A DNA stretch of 64,000 nt from Dokdonia donghaensis DSW-1 (GCF_001653755.1 NZ_CP015125.1:2737501-2801500); one strand, 5' to 3'; shown: positions 45,521 through 55,234, counted from the stretch's first letter. Made by a program: numbers and translations. The notes: a model not told the origin generated them from the letters alone.

Positions 45521-46231
45521 ATGAAAAAGATCATCGCTGTACTCGTTTTATTTTCACTCGTTTCTTGTGCCGAATTACAAGGCGTTATAGACGGGCTTCC
45601 TGGTGAGTCTGGATTGCCTGGTATAGATAACCAGATGATAGGTAATGGACTTAAACAAGCGCTTGATTTTGGGATTGATAAGCAAGTGACAAAACTTACT
45701 TCTACAGATGGTTTTTATAAAAATGAGCTGGTAAAAATTTTGCTACCAGAAGAGTTACAAAAAGTAGATAATACACTAAGAGCTATAGGTCTAGGCAAAC
45801 TAGCAGATGAGGGCATCAAAGCCCTTAACCGCGCTGCCGAAGATGCTGTAAGTGAGGCTACGCCAATCTTTGTAGACGCGGTGAAGCAAATTACCTTTAA
45901 TGATGTGCGTACCATTTTACTAGGTACAGATGATGCGGCAACTCAATATCTAGAAGGAAAAACAAACGCTGCACTTTATAATAAATTCAACCCTATGATT
46001 AAAAATAGCTTTGCAAAAGTAGGCGCAGATCAAATCTGGACTAACCTCATCACAAAGTATAATGACTTACCTCTTACAAATAATGTAAATCCAGATCTTA
46101 CAGATTATGTAACGCAACAAGCGCTACAAGGTGTGTACACAATGATTGCTGTTGAGGAAAAAGAAATAAGAACAAAAACACAAAGCAGAACTACAGATTT
46201 ACTTAAACGTGTGTTTGCATTACAAGATTAA
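45521..46231 (+). CDS. DUF4197 lipoprotein
   Basis: A 236-residue lipoprotein anchored at Cys16 (LVSC). The family hallmarks are clear: LKQALDFGIDKQVTKLTSTDGFYKNELVKILLPEEL, then the AEDAVSEATPIFVDAVKQITF helix and the DYVTQQALQGVYTMIAVEEKEIR end. It is a mainly helical periplasmic protein of unknown role, conserved in Bacteroidota and Proteobacteria. ATG start. Confidence 0.9.
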   Translation: MKKIIAVLVLFSLVSCAELQGVIDGLPGESGLPGIDNQMIGNGLKQALDFGIDKQVTKLTSTDGFYKNELVKILLPEELQKVDNTLRAIGLGKLADEGIKALNRAAEDAVSEATPIFVDAVKQITFNDVRTILLGTDDAATQYLEGKTNAALYNKFNPMIKNSFAKVGADQIWTNLITKYNDLPLTNNVNPDLTDYVTQQALQGVYTMIAVEEKEIRTKTQSRTTDLLKRVFALQD

Positions 46232-46344
46232 CAAGTTTAATCTTACATTAATTACTTGATTTTTACATAGTTATAACATTTTGGTTTGGATTTTTTTTTT
46301 ACATTTAATGTATTAAAAACATCCCCTTAACTAATTAATCAAGT

Positions 46345-46515
46345 ATGACTAATGTTGCCTCAAAACACAAGCGCCTCAAATCTTTTATGCAACGTAAGCA
46401 CAAGAAACTCGTAGAGGAGTCTTATAATATAATGTATACAGATCACGAAAAAAGTGACGTACTCACCTATGAAGCCTTACAGCTGGATAAAAAGATTAAG
46501 TTTTTAAAGTTTTAA
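46345..46515 (+). CDS. Small basic protein, 56 residues
   Basis: An ATG-initiated frame running MTNVASKHKRLKSFMQRK through to KIKFLKF. It is rich in Lys, His and Arg in its first half (about 1-22), with a mixed helical second half and no signal peptide. It is preceded by a T-rich leader and overlaps by 12 bases the 3' end of the convergent BtuF-like gene. The composition and position suggest a real small gene, possibly nucleic-acid-binding. Unknown family. Confidence 0.5.
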   Translation: MTNVASKHKRLKSFMQRKHKKLVEESYNIMYTDHEKSDVLTYEALQLDKKIKFLKF

Positions 46516-47295
46516 GCGCTTAGATAAGCTCGTAAAATAGGGAAAGGCTTTTATGAGCCTACTCCCATACCAAGAAAAATACTCACCATCTACAAGTACA
46601 ACTTGTGCGGTGGTCTTTTTTTGAAACTCTTCTATATGCTTTTCTGAGAAAGGAAATGGCTCCGAAGACAAGAATACATAATCTAAGTCTTTGAGATTTT
46701 CTTCGGTAACTGTAGGATACCTTCCTTCTTTATTTTTAAATGCATTTACAAAACCTAGCTCCTCTATAAGGTGATGTATAAAGGTATCATCACCCACAAC
46801 CATAAGTGGCTCTTGCCATATAAAATAGCCTACTTTAAGGGTGTTAATGGGTTTTGTTATGCTTTCGCGAAAGCGTTCTTGTGCTTCTTTAATGCGAGTT
46901 GTGATTGCTGTAGCACGTTGAGTCACATTAAAAATAGTACCATATTGTATAATCAGATTGTGAGCATCTTGAAGCGTCTTAACATCAGATAGGTGTACAG
47001 TTGCAATATCTTGCAGAATACGAACCATCTCCTCTGTATTTTCTTCTTTATTACAAAGTATGATATCAGGTTGTAGTGCCTTAATCTTATCAAAATGCAC
47101 TTGCTTTGTACCTCCCACAACGCTTACTTCATTGCGTAAAGTCACTGGGTGAACACAAAATTTTGTAATACCTACAAGTGAAGATTGTAAACCGAGATCT
47201 ACCAGCAACTCTGTCTGGCTAGGCACTAAGGAGACTATTCGCACAGGCGTATGATCAAAAGTAAGGGATCGCCCCATCTGATCTACTATATGCAT
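46504..47295 (-). CDS. Helical-backbone metal-receptor protein (BtuF-like)
   Basis: A 263-residue protein of the cobalamin/siderophore-binding fold. The first beta-motif RIVSLVPSQTELLVDLG and the GITKFCVHP loop are typical of BtuF/YvrC. A substrate-binding role is suggested by the inter-lobe helix near 140. There is no signal peptide or lipobox, which is odd for a periplasmic receptor. It may be a cytoplasmic relative, or its export signal may be missing. The palindrome is inside the frame (RFRES). It is directly upstream of no transporter gene, so its partner is unknown. Confidence 0.82.
   Translation of the reverse strand: MHIVDQMGRSLTFDHTPVRIVSLVPSQTELLVDLGLQSSLVGITKFCVHPVTLRNEVSVVGGTKQVHFDKIKALQPDIILCNKEENTEEMVRILQDIATVHLSDVKTLQDAHNLIIQYGTIFNVTQRATAITTRIKEAQERFRESITKPINTLKVGYFIWQEPLMVVGDDTFIHHLIEELGFVNAFKNKEGRYPTVTEENLKDLDYVFLSSEPFPFSEKHIEEFQKKTTAQVVLVDGEYFSWYGSRLIKAFPYFTSLSKRLKL
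46860..46875. repeat. Iterated palindrome copy 14 (inside the BtuF-like gene)
   Basis: 15 of 16 positions; perfect core at 46861-46874. It is read as RFRES, a different frame from the AFAKA copies. Confidence 0.9.
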
Positions 47296-47297
47296 CT

Positions 47298-48119
47298 CTA
47301 GCTGTTTTGAACTAAAATCTCTTGCATTTCTGATTGCATTTGCTGGGCAACATTACGTGCTGCAATGGCAAAATCTTCTCCTTGAGAATTATAGATAATA
47401 CCTCTTGAAGAATTAACTAGAAGACCTATATCTTCTGTCATACCATATTTACATACTTCACGCAAGCTACCTCCTTGTGCTCCTACACCAGGTACAAGTA
47501 AGAAAGCTTCTGGTATGATTGCTCTTATATCTGTAAGATACTCTGCCTTAGTAGCACCTACTACATACATAAGCTGGTCATTATTTTCATAGCTCTTAGA
47601 AGTCTCAAGTACGTGCTTATATAGCTCTTGCCCATTGATAGTTTGGGTCTGAAAGTCAAAAGCACCTTGGTTAGACGTAAGGGCTAGCATTATGGTATGC
47701 TTATCTTTAAAGGCGAGAAACGGCTCTACAGAGTCTTTACCCATATATGGCGCTACGGTAACAGAGTCAAAATTAAGATCTTCAAAAAAGGCTTTTGCAT
47801 ATCGCGTAGATGTATTACCTATATCACCACGTTTTGCATCTGCAATGGTGAATTGCTCTGGGTAGGTTTCATTAATATAATTAATGGTTTTCTCTAGCGC
47901 CTCCCAGCCCTTAAGACCATAAGCCTCATAAAATGCTGTGTTAGGTTTATAGCCTACACAAAGGTCTTGAGTCGCATCTATAATGGCTTTATTAAAAGCA
48001 AAGATGGGATCTTCTTCTTTTAATAAGTGCTTAGGTATTTTATCAAGATCTGTATCTAGACCTACAATAAGAAAAGATTGTTTCTTTTTAATTTGATCTA
48101 TAAGGAAAGATGTTCTCAC
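47298..48119 (-). CDS. pyrF: Orotidine 5'-phosphate decarboxylase (type 2)
   Basis: A 273-residue enzyme for the last step of UMP synthesis. The N-terminal VGLDTDLDKIPKHLL, the catalytic FTIADAKRGDIGNTSTRYAKAFF (Asp-Lys-Asp cluster) and the phosphate-binding VPGVGAQGGS are those of the longer type-2 PyrF proteins of Bacteroidota. It lies downstream of prfA and the PLDc_N-like gene on the same strand, as commonly seen in flavobacteria. Confidence 0.95.
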   Translation of the reverse strand: MRTSFLIDQIKKKQSFLIVGLDTDLDKIPKHLLKEEDPIFAFNKAIIDATQDLCVGYKPNTAFYEAYGLKGWEALEKTINYINETYPEQFTIADAKRGDIGNTSTRYAKAFFEDLNFDSVTVAPYMGKDSVEPFLAFKDKHTIMLALTSNQGAFDFQTQTINGQELYKHVLETSKSYENNDQLMYVVGATKAEYLTDIRAIIPEAFLLVPGVGAQGGSLREVCKYGMTEDIGLLVNSSRGIIYNSQGEDFAIAARNVAQQMQSEMQEILVQNS

Positions 48120-48125
48120 AATGAT

Positions 48126-48335
48126 TTATTTAATTCTCTTTTTTCTACCTAAACCAAGGTATAGTAATGTTCCTACAAACGGCATAAAGAGCACAACGAG
48201 TAGCCAAATGAGCTTTTCATTATCCCTAAATCGATGTCTAAGGATATCAATAGTCGCAAGCAATGGGATACCCAAAACTATGATTATTAGGCCTAGTTGC
48301 CAAGGGCCTATCATTTCTAATAAAGTTAAACCCAT
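48126..48335 (-). CDS. Small PLDc_N-type membrane protein
   Basis: A 69-residue protein with two transmembrane helices (about 10-30 and 42-60) and the DNEKLIWLLVVLFMPFVGTLLYLGLGRK motif of the PLDc_N domain that precedes cardiolipin synthases. It stands alone with no phospholipase-D domain. It starts 1 base after the prfA stop and ends 6 bases before pyrF, so all three are one operon. Confidence 0.8.
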   Translation of the reverse strand: MGLTLLEMIGPWQLGLIIIVLGIPLLATIDILRHRFRDNEKLIWLLVVLFMPFVGTLLYLGLGRKKRIK

Positions 48336-48336
48336 T

Positions 48337-49416
48337 TTATAACTCTCCTTCTGTAAATTTCAACTTCTCTGTATTTTCTACGAGTCTTAACTCTTCTAGT
48401 ATTTTTTGAATATCTCCATTTATAATGTTTTGGAGATCGTATAATGTAAGTCCTATACGGTGGTCTGTCACACGTCCTTGTGGATAGTTGTAGGTACGTA
48501 TTTTTGCACTACGGTCACCACTACTTACTTGTGAGTTACGCTTTGCAGCATCTTCTTCTTGCTTTTTTGCAAGTTCAAGATCATATAGACGTGAGCGTAG
48601 TACCTTAAAGGCTTTCTCTTTGTTTTTGTGTTGTGATTTTTGATCTTGACACTGTGCCACAAGTCCTGTAGGGATGTGTGTTAATCGTACTGCAGAGTAG
48701 GTTGTGTTTACAGACTGCCCTCCTGGTCCTGATGAACAGAAAAAGTCTACACGTACATCTTTAGGCTCTATCTGTACATCAAACTCTTCGGCTTCTGGAA
48801 GTACCATTACTGTAGCAGCACTAGTGTGTACACGACCTTGAGTTTCTGTCTGAGGTACACGTTGTACACGGTGTACTCCAGCCTCAAACTTCATTGTACC
48901 GTACACATCTTGACCTGTAATCTCAAACTGGATTTCTTTAAATCCTCCAGAGGTACCCTCTGAGTAGTCTACCGTGCTGTGTTTCCACCCAGGTACGCTA
49001 TCTACATACTTAGTGTACATTCTGTAAAGATCTCCTGCAAAGATACTTGCCTCGTCTCCACCGGTTCCCGCGCGTATTTCTACTACGACGTTTTTGGCAT
49101 CTTCTGGATCTTTTGGGATAAGCATCATTCTGATTTTTTCCTCAAGTTCAGGAATACCAGATTTTGCTTCTTCGTATTGCATTTTTGCCATTTCAACCAT
49201 CTCGGCATCGCTACCGTCTGCTATGATTTCTTCGGCTTCTTTAAAATTATCTGTAAGCTCTATATATTCTTCACGCACATCCATTAGTGCCTTTAAGTCA
49301 CTATACTCCTTGTTAAGAGAGACATAACGTTTTTGATCTGATATAATATCTGGCTGTATAATAAGGTCACTTACCTCATCAAAACGCTGCTTTACTATCT
49401 GTAATTTTTCTAACAT
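48337..49416 (-). CDS. prfA: Peptide chain release factor 1
   Basis: A 359-residue release factor that reads UAA and UAG stop codons and triggers peptide release. The GGQ motif (SSGPGGQSVNTT) is near residue 230. The N-terminal helical domain, VEIRAGTGGDEA, RVPQTETQGRVHTSAATV and the C-terminal DHRIGLTLYDL complete the RF1 layout. It heads the prfA-PLDc_N-pyrF operon. ATG start. Confidence 0.96.
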   Translation of the reverse strand: MLEKLQIVKQRFDEVSDLIIQPDIISDQKRYVSLNKEYSDLKALMDVREEYIELTDNFKEAEEIIADGSDAEMVEMAKMQYEEAKSGIPELEEKIRMMLIPKDPEDAKNVVVEIRAGTGGDEASIFAGDLYRMYTKYVDSVPGWKHSTVDYSEGTSGGFKEIQFEITGQDVYGTMKFEAGVHRVQRVPQTETQGRVHTSAATVMVLPEAEEFDVQIEPKDVRVDFFCSSGPGGQSVNTTYSAVRLTHIPTGLVAQCQDQKSQHKNKEKAFKVLRSRLYDLELAKKQEEDAAKRNSQVSSGDRSAKIRTYNYPQGRVTDHRIGLTLYDLQNIINGDIQKILEELRLVENTEKLKFTEGEL

Positions 49417-49486
49417 CTACTTTCTATAATAAGAAGCGAATTTACGATAATTTAAGCAAGGTATGAAAGGGAAATGGGCGTTAGTA

Positions 49487-49502
49487 TGCTTTCGCGAAAG
49501 CG
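49487..49502. repeat. Iterated palindrome copy 15 (between the 49523 membrane gene and prfA)
   Basis: 15 of 16 positions; perfect core at 49488-49501. Confidence 0.9.
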
Positions 49503-49522
49503 TAAAAAAAGAGAATCAATAT

Positions 49523-50248
49523 CTAGAGCATACTTTTGAGGAGTTCCTTATCCTCACGTTCTCCACGTACATCTAAAACGGTATGTATGAAAAATGATAA
49601 GCCTAGTGTTGCACCTACAAAGTCTATATAGTAGAAAAAGCCCATATTAAAATAATATCCTAAAAGAGAGGACACGTCTGAAATGATCATACAGAAAATA
49701 AAAAACAAAAATGTGAGTGATCTATCACTATTTACGACTTGATTGTACAAAACAGCCACCGCGCCTAGTAAGGTGATGATAATGCCTAAAAGAAATATTA
49801 AACTTGCCTGAAACGATCCATCATAACTATCCTTAACCATACTAATAAGCTCGTTGAGCATAAACAGGTTAAGTATTACAAAAAGAAAAGTACAGATAAT
49901 CGCAATTTTATCCCTAAATAATACTTGTATCATATCTAAACGCTTGAAACAGATGAGACCATATGCTAGACATCCTAAAATTATATAGGCAATTTGACCA
50001 AGACTATTACCGTAGTAAAAAACAGAAATTTCTCTTAGCAAAAACATCCCGAGTATAATAACTATGAGTATGCGTACTTTGAAGGTGTTAATATGGTAGT
50101 AGAGTAAAAAGATGGCTACGGTTAAAATCTGGACATACCTGAGAAATCTAACCTCTCGCATAAAGTAAAGTGCAAGCACATTGAGAGCTACCAAAAAGAT
50201 GGTTAATAGCGGTAATCTACTCCACAAGTCACTTAGCGAGAATTTCAT
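49523..50248 (-). CDS. Polytopic membrane protein, unknown function
   Basis: A 241-residue protein with about seven to eight hydrophobic helices from residue 14 to 225 and a charged C-terminal tail (DVRGEREDKELLK). It has no recognised motif; a resemblance to YhhN-type lysoplasmalogenases is only in layout. ATG start. It is upstream of prfA on the same strand, separated by a palindrome copy. Confidence 0.65.
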   Translation of the reverse strand: MKFSLSDLWSRLPLLTIFLVALNVLALYFMREVRFLRYVQILTVAIFLLYYHINTFKVRILIVIILGMFLLREISVFYYGNSLGQIAYIILGCLAYGLICFKRLDMIQVLFRDKIAIICTFLFVILNLFMLNELISMVKDSYDGSFQASLIFLLGIIITLLGAVAVLYNQVVNSDRSLTFLFFIFCMIISDVSSLLGYYFNMGFFYYIDFVGATLGLSFFIHTVLDVRGEREDKELLKSML

Positions 50249-50390
50249 TTATTTCTTATTAGTAGGGAACTTAGATGCCTAAAAATTAAACACTAAGCGT
50301 ATTAAATATACTAATTTTAGTTTCAAAACAAACGAATCTTCCTACACTATTAAACTATTAACTAGCTAGTAACCTTAATATTACAAATTA

Positions 50391-51572
50391 TTAATATGTA
50401 AAATCACCGTGAGCACTGCGTATACTAAGTTTTTTACCAGAAGGTGAATCTTCTACCCTACCTACTATTTGTGCATCTACATTATAAGATTTTGATATGG
50501 CAATAAGATCATCTGCCACCTCTTGCGGGCAATAAATCTCCATACGGTGCCCCATATTAAAGACTTGATACATCTCTTTCCAGTCTGTGCCACTCTCCTC
50601 TTGAATTAATTTAAACAAAGGTGGTGTGTCAAAAAGGTTATCTTTTATAATGTGTAGGTTTTCTACAAAGTGTAAAATTTTAGTTTGTGCTCCTCCACTA
50701 CAGTGCACCATACCGTGTATACTATCTGACTTATATTTAGATAGTATATCTTTTATAATAGGTGCATAGGTTCTAGTAGGTGATAATACAAGTTTACCAG
50801 CATCTATGGGACTATCTGAAACAGCGTCTGTAAGTTTTTTTGAACCACTGTACACTAAATCTTCTGGTACGGCTGCGTCAAAGCTTTCTGGATACTTTTG
50901 AGCTAGGTAGTTATCAAAAACGTCGTGACGAGCAGAGGTAAGACCATTACTTCCCATCCCACCGTTATAAGAAGTCTCATAACTAGCTTGACCAAAAGAT
51001 GCTAGACCTACAATTACATCACCAGGAGTGATATTTGCATTATCTATCACATCACTACGCTTCATTCTTGCCGTTACTGTAGAGTCTACAATAATCGTGC
51101 GCACAAGATCACCCACATCTGCGGTTTCTCCACCGGTACTGTGTATGGTTACTCCGTATGACTTAAGCTCTTCTAGTAACTCTTCAGATCCATTTATAAT
51201 AGCCGAAATTACTTCGCCCGGTATTAAATTCTTATTACGTCCTATGGTAGAAGATAACATTATATGATCTGTAGCACCTACACATAATAGGTCATCTATA
51301 TTCATAATGAGCGCATCTTGAGCAATACCTTTCCATACAGAGATGTCTCCCGTTTCTTTCCAATACATATATGCCAGGGCAGATTTTGTCCCTGCACCAT
51401 CTGCGTGCATTACGAGGCAATAATCATCATCTCCTGTAAGTGCATCTGGTACGATTTTACAAAATGCTTTGGGAAACAAGCCCTTGTCTACATTTTTAAT
51501 CGCGTTATGTACATCTTCTTTACCAGCAGATACTCCGCGTTGTGAATATCGTTTAGAAATTTCTTGGCTCAT
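50391..51572 (-). CDS. purM: AIR synthase-related protein (PurM-like)
   Basis: A 393-residue protein of the PurM/SelD ATP-grasp-like fold that forms aminoimidazole ribonucleotide from FGAM in purine synthesis. The ATG giving MSQEISKRYSQRGVSAGKEDV is chosen over an upstream TTG. The motifs YSQRGVSAG, HADGAGTKSALAY, GVTIHSTGGETADVGDLV and the final HCSGGAQTK are those of the Bacteroidota long PurM version, which diverges from E. coli PurM. It is not near other pur genes here. Confidence 0.85.
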   Translation of the reverse strand: MSQEISKRYSQRGVSAGKEDVHNAIKNVDKGLFPKAFCKIVPDALTGDDDYCLVMHADGAGTKSALAYMYWKETGDISVWKGIAQDALIMNIDDLLCVGATDHIMLSSTIGRNKNLIPGEVISAIINGSEELLEELKSYGVTIHSTGGETADVGDLVRTIIVDSTVTARMKRSDVIDNANITPGDVIVGLASFGQASYETSYNGGMGSNGLTSARHDVFDNYLAQKYPESFDAAVPEDLVYSGSKKLTDAVSDSPIDAGKLVLSPTRTYAPIIKDILSKYKSDSIHGMVHCSGGAQTKILHFVENLHIIKDNLFDTPPLFKLIQEESGTDWKEMYQVFNMGHRMEIYCPQEVADDLIAISKSYNVDAQIVGRVEDSPSGKKLSIRSAHGDFTY

Positions 51573-51677
51573 TAGGTAGATTTTATGGCGCAAAAATAGG
51601 GATTAATTAATGAGAGGTAAAATAGACTAGCCTGCAGTTATAAACTATTTGTAAAATGTGGCGGGTTGTTGTTATTA

Positions 51678-51693
51678 CGCTTTCGCGAAAGCG
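51678..51693. repeat. Iterated palindrome copy 16 (between the purM-like and MACPF-ankyrin genes)
   Basis: Perfect, with TA flanks making the 20-mer. It lies between divergently transcribed genes. Confidence 0.95.
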
Positions 51694-51853
51694 TAAAATA
51701 GACGCTAAAAATCAGTTTTTTCTTACATCAATATTTTATCAAACTCTCTTCATTCCAGTAATTTATGCCTTAGTCTATTTGAGTTTTTTCTTTGCTCATT
51801 TATGTCTACTTTCAAGGTTCATTAACCATTCTATTTATTAAATCTTATACACC

Positions 51854-54800
51854 TTGAACAACTTTCTTTTTAATAAAAGTTACTACATATTACATATCGC
51901 CCTCCTTTTAAGCTCACTCTCTGCGATGAGCCAAGATGATGGACTCAAACGACAAGATGTTTTGGGGCACGGCTTTGATGTGCGCTATGTAGATGCCCTA
52001 GACTGGGGCTCCTCATCAAAAGGTAAACTGCTTTTTAAGGGTGGCTCCTCTACAAGTAAGATTTCCTCATCACCTGCTGTATCTTATCATTTTGTCACCA
52101 CCCCTTATGAGTATGAGAAGGAACTCTTACGCACAGACTCTCTAGACAGCCCTTTTCAGGCTATTAATAGTCACGCATATTATGAGGCCTTTGAGGCAGA
52201 CGGCAGCGACAAGCTACTCTTTGTATATACTCAAAAAAGAAAACCTATAGAACGTAAATCTCTACGCACAAGCTCTACAAAAACATTAGATAGTGCGATG
52301 GTGGCAGATTTTTCAAGACTGGGGCGTGATATTACACCAGAAGGTTTTATACACAGATACGGGACTCATTATGCAGACCAAGTTGTATACGGTGGTATAT
52401 TTTTAAAAAGAAACCTCATTAAAAACACCAATTATATATACTCACCTTATGAGAAAGATGAGTTTCAACAACAGGTTGTAAAAGATATTATTGCAACTCA
52501 TACAGGCGCTAGTGATCCAGATCTTTATATAAATGCTGGACAAAGCAACACCTATACCATAGGAGGAACAAAAGATGCGCAGTGGTTTACAGACTGGGAA
52601 GGTACCGTATCTCAAAATAGTAAGCCCATAGAGGTCACATTGCAAACGTTTTCAGAACTCTTTAGAACGGTATCTATGCCAGAGGTTGAAGACAAGGCAA
52701 AAAAAGTAAGAATGCTAGATAGTGTTATAGAAGTCGCAACTGCTTATGCTCAAAAAGCTGTGCAGCGACCAGTAACAAGTAAATATTATAAAAAGTACTC
52801 CCTACGCTTTAAGCAAGATCTCACTAAGATTATTAAAAAAAATATGGGAGGTGAGAATGCAACGAGCACAGACTACACGGGAGATATATTTTTTGGTGGC
52901 TTTTCAAAAGACGATGCTATACTTGATATAAAACCGCTTATAGAGTTGGGTGGTCTCCGTCTTGAAACCCTTATTACAGACGAAGAAGTCCTTCTAGATA
53001 GAAACGTCATAATCACCATAAAAGCCGAAGACCTAAAAAGAGGCTACCTAAGTGTATGGGATGATGCAAAAAAACTAGTAAAAGGAGGTGGTAGGACACG
53101 CTTGCGAGTTTCTGGCACAGAAGACGCAAAGACCTATTACAAAGACATATTAAAGCAAAAAATAGAAAAAACCATCGAGCTAGAAACGATTGATAAGGAC
53201 ATCTATGATATCACCTATACCGCAGAGCTTATTAAAGACGAGGGCCTTATTGAGAACATCACAACTACTTATAATTATGTACTAGATACAGAACTTGTTG
53301 CTGCTGCTGCGACCGGTAATATCCCGTTACTAAAAGACTTATTTAAAAAAAATGGAAACGTAGGTGCAAATGGATTACTACAAGCCATCATTATTAATAA
53401 ACAAGATAACGATGTCCTTAACTTTGTTTTAGATAATGGCGTGATACCTACTACCGAAGATCTGGATGTAGCTTTTGAACCTAGAAATTTTGAGAGAGAA
53501 AAAGCACTCATCCTCTTAGAACGAGGAGCAGAGCCTAAAAATAATATGATTTATAAAGCGGTGGCTTATAAAGAGGCAGATGTAATTTATGCACTCTTTA
53601 GAGAAGGAGCCATCCCCAGAAATAATGATCTAGCTTATGCACTCGAGCTCTACCACTACCCTACCGTCAAAGCGTTAATGAGTGAGGAGTTTGAAGAATT
53701 TGTAGCTGGTAAAAACGAACTACTTCTCGCTGCCGAAAATAATGATGAAGATCTCGCTCAGAAATTTGTGAAGCTAGGCTCTACCGCAGATGCCTACATA
53801 CTAGACAGAGCAACCCAGCACGATAATATGGCTCTACGTAATGTTATTGTACCTGTTACCGAAGCAAGCGGAGAAACGCTTGAGGTCGTAGCCAAACTAA
53901 ATGATACAGATCTCTTTAATTATTTTGTTAAGAAAGAAGCAAAACTTGATTCTAATCTCGCAGCAGAGGTTGCGGTAGATAACAGTAACACAGCCATACT
54001 TGATATGGCGCTTAAAAATGGAGCTCAAGCCACAGAGATACTTACCTATGCTATTGAGAAAGATAATAAGCCCGCAATAGAAGTATCATTAAAAAACAAA
54101 GCCGTTGCAGATGAGGTTTTTTCATATGCCGCAAAATCCCAAGATACACAACTCTTTAATGATGCCCTTAATACGTACAACGGTACACCTGCCGTAGCGC
54201 TAGAGGCTGCAGTACAAGAAGACCGTGTGATGCTTGCGCAGTCTGTAATAAACACAAAAAGTGCCTCTATAGATGCCTCTCAAACATTAGACCTTGCCGT
54301 TTCAAAGGAAAATCTCGAGATGGTTGAGCTACTTGTGCAAAACGATGCAGACCCATCTCAAGGTATTAAAACAGCCGTATCTAGAGAAAATGAATCTATT
54401 ACCGCTTTCTTAGTGACAAAGGGAGCAGCTACGGCAGACCCAGCGCTATTACAAGACGCTGTAAAAAAAGAAAATCTAGCCATATCAAAAATCCTTATAG
54501 AACAGGGACAGGCTAATGTAAGCGAGGCTATTGTAGATGCTACAGAGACTGGTAATAAAGAAATTACTGGCTACTTACTAGAGAAGGGTGCAGATACAGA
54601 AGAGGCTCTTAACGCTGCTATGGAAACTAAGGACGAAGACATCATTCTTCTCATCTTAGCAAAAACAGAGCATATCGACCCGTCGTTTATCTCTACTGCT
54701 GCGCGAAAAGGAAACCTTAAAGTTGTACAAAAACTTATAGAACGAGGTTTAAGTACAAGTATCGCTCTAGAAGATGCGATGCGATACAAACAACTAGACG

Positions 54801-55234
54801 TTGCAAAGCTATTGCTAGAAAGTGGAGCAAAACCCACACAATATGACTTAGAACTAGCTATCAAATTTAACTTCATAGATGGCACCAAGTTAGTGCTAGA
54901 AGAAGGTGTTACACCTACACAAGCCTTTGGGAATGGATACTACCCATTACATCTGGTTACAGAAACGTATGAAGCTACAGATAGTGCATTAATAGCGCTA
55001 TTAGTATCCTACGGAGCAGATGTAAACGCACAAAACAAAAGAGATGAGACTCCATTACACCTAGCTGCTAGTGGCAACGAGAATGCACTTCCCACTGTAA
55101 CAACTTTACTTGAGGCAGATGCAAATGCACTACTCACAAATAAGAACAATCTTACTGCTTTGGATTATACCACTAACAAGACCCTAAAAAACGTTATCAA
55201 GAAAGCACAAAAAGAGGCGCGCAAAAAGTCTTAA
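51854..55234 (+). CDS. Secreted MACPF-domain protein with ankyrin repeats
   Basis: A 1126-residue exported protein. The TTG start is followed by a signal peptide ending near SAMSQ (about 27). Residues about 35-330 form a MACPF-like region carrying the family signature YGTHYxxxxxxGG at 169-181 (YGTHYADQVVYGG). A beta-rich segment (about 330-475) follows. From about 480 to the end are degenerate ankyrin-type helical repeats, with two canonical units at the C-terminus (PLHLVTE and DETPLHLAASG with GADVNAQN). MACPF proteins form pores or bind membranes. Ankyrin repeats on an exported protein are unusual. The target is unknown. Confidence 0.82.
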   Translation: MNNFLFNKSYYILHIALLLSSLSAMSQDDGLKRQDVLGHGFDVRYVDALDWGSSSKGKLLFKGGSSTSKISSSPAVSYHFVTTPYEYEKELLRTDSLDSPFQAINSHAYYEAFEADGSDKLLFVYTQKRKPIERKSLRTSSTKTLDSAMVADFSRLGRDITPEGFIHRYGTHYADQVVYGGIFLKRNLIKNTNYIYSPYEKDEFQQQVVKDIIATHTGASDPDLYINAGQSNTYTIGGTKDAQWFTDWEGTVSQNSKPIEVTLQTFSELFRTVSMPEVEDKAKKVRMLDSVIEVATAYAQKAVQRPVTSKYYKKYSLRFKQDLTKIIKKNMGGENATSTDYTGDIFFGGFSKDDAILDIKPLIELGGLRLETLITDEEVLLDRNVIITIKAEDLKRGYLSVWDDAKKLVKGGGRTRLRVSGTEDAKTYYKDILKQKIEKTIELETIDKDIYDITYTAELIKDEGLIENITTTYNYVLDTELVAAAATGNIPLLKDLFKKNGNVGANGLLQAIIINKQDNDVLNFVLDNGVIPTTEDLDVAFEPRNFEREKALILLERGAEPKNNMIYKAVAYKEADVIYALFREGAIPRNNDLAYALELYHYPTVKALMSEEFEEFVAGKNELLLAAENNDEDLAQKFVKLGSTADAYILDRATQHDNMALRNVIVPVTEASGETLEVVAKLNDTDLFNYFVKKEAKLDSNLAAEVAVDNSNTAILDMALKNGAQATEILTYAIEKDNKPAIEVSLKNKAVADEVFSYAAKSQDTQLFNDALNTYNGTPAVALEAAVQEDRVMLAQSVINTKSASIDASQTLDLAVSKENLEMVELLVQNDADPSQGIKTAVSRENESITAFLVTKGAATADPALLQDAVKKENLAISKILIEQGQANVSEAIVDATETGNKEITGYLLEKGADTEEALNAAMETKDEDIILLILAKTEHIDPSFISTAARKGNLKVVQKLIERGLSTSIALEDAMRYKQLDVAKLLLESGAKPTQYDLELAIKFNFIDGTKLVLEEGVTPTQAFGNGYYPLHLVTETYEATDSALIALLVSYGADVNAQNKRDETPLHLAASGNENALPTVTTLLEADANALLTNKNNLTALDYTTNKTLKNVIKKAQKEARKKS

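Noticed and set aside
51656..51841. 61-codon frame between the purM-like and MACPF-ankyrin genes
   Set aside because: It runs straight through a palindrome copy, has no family resemblance, and its hydrophobic part is what T-rich leader DNA encodes by chance.
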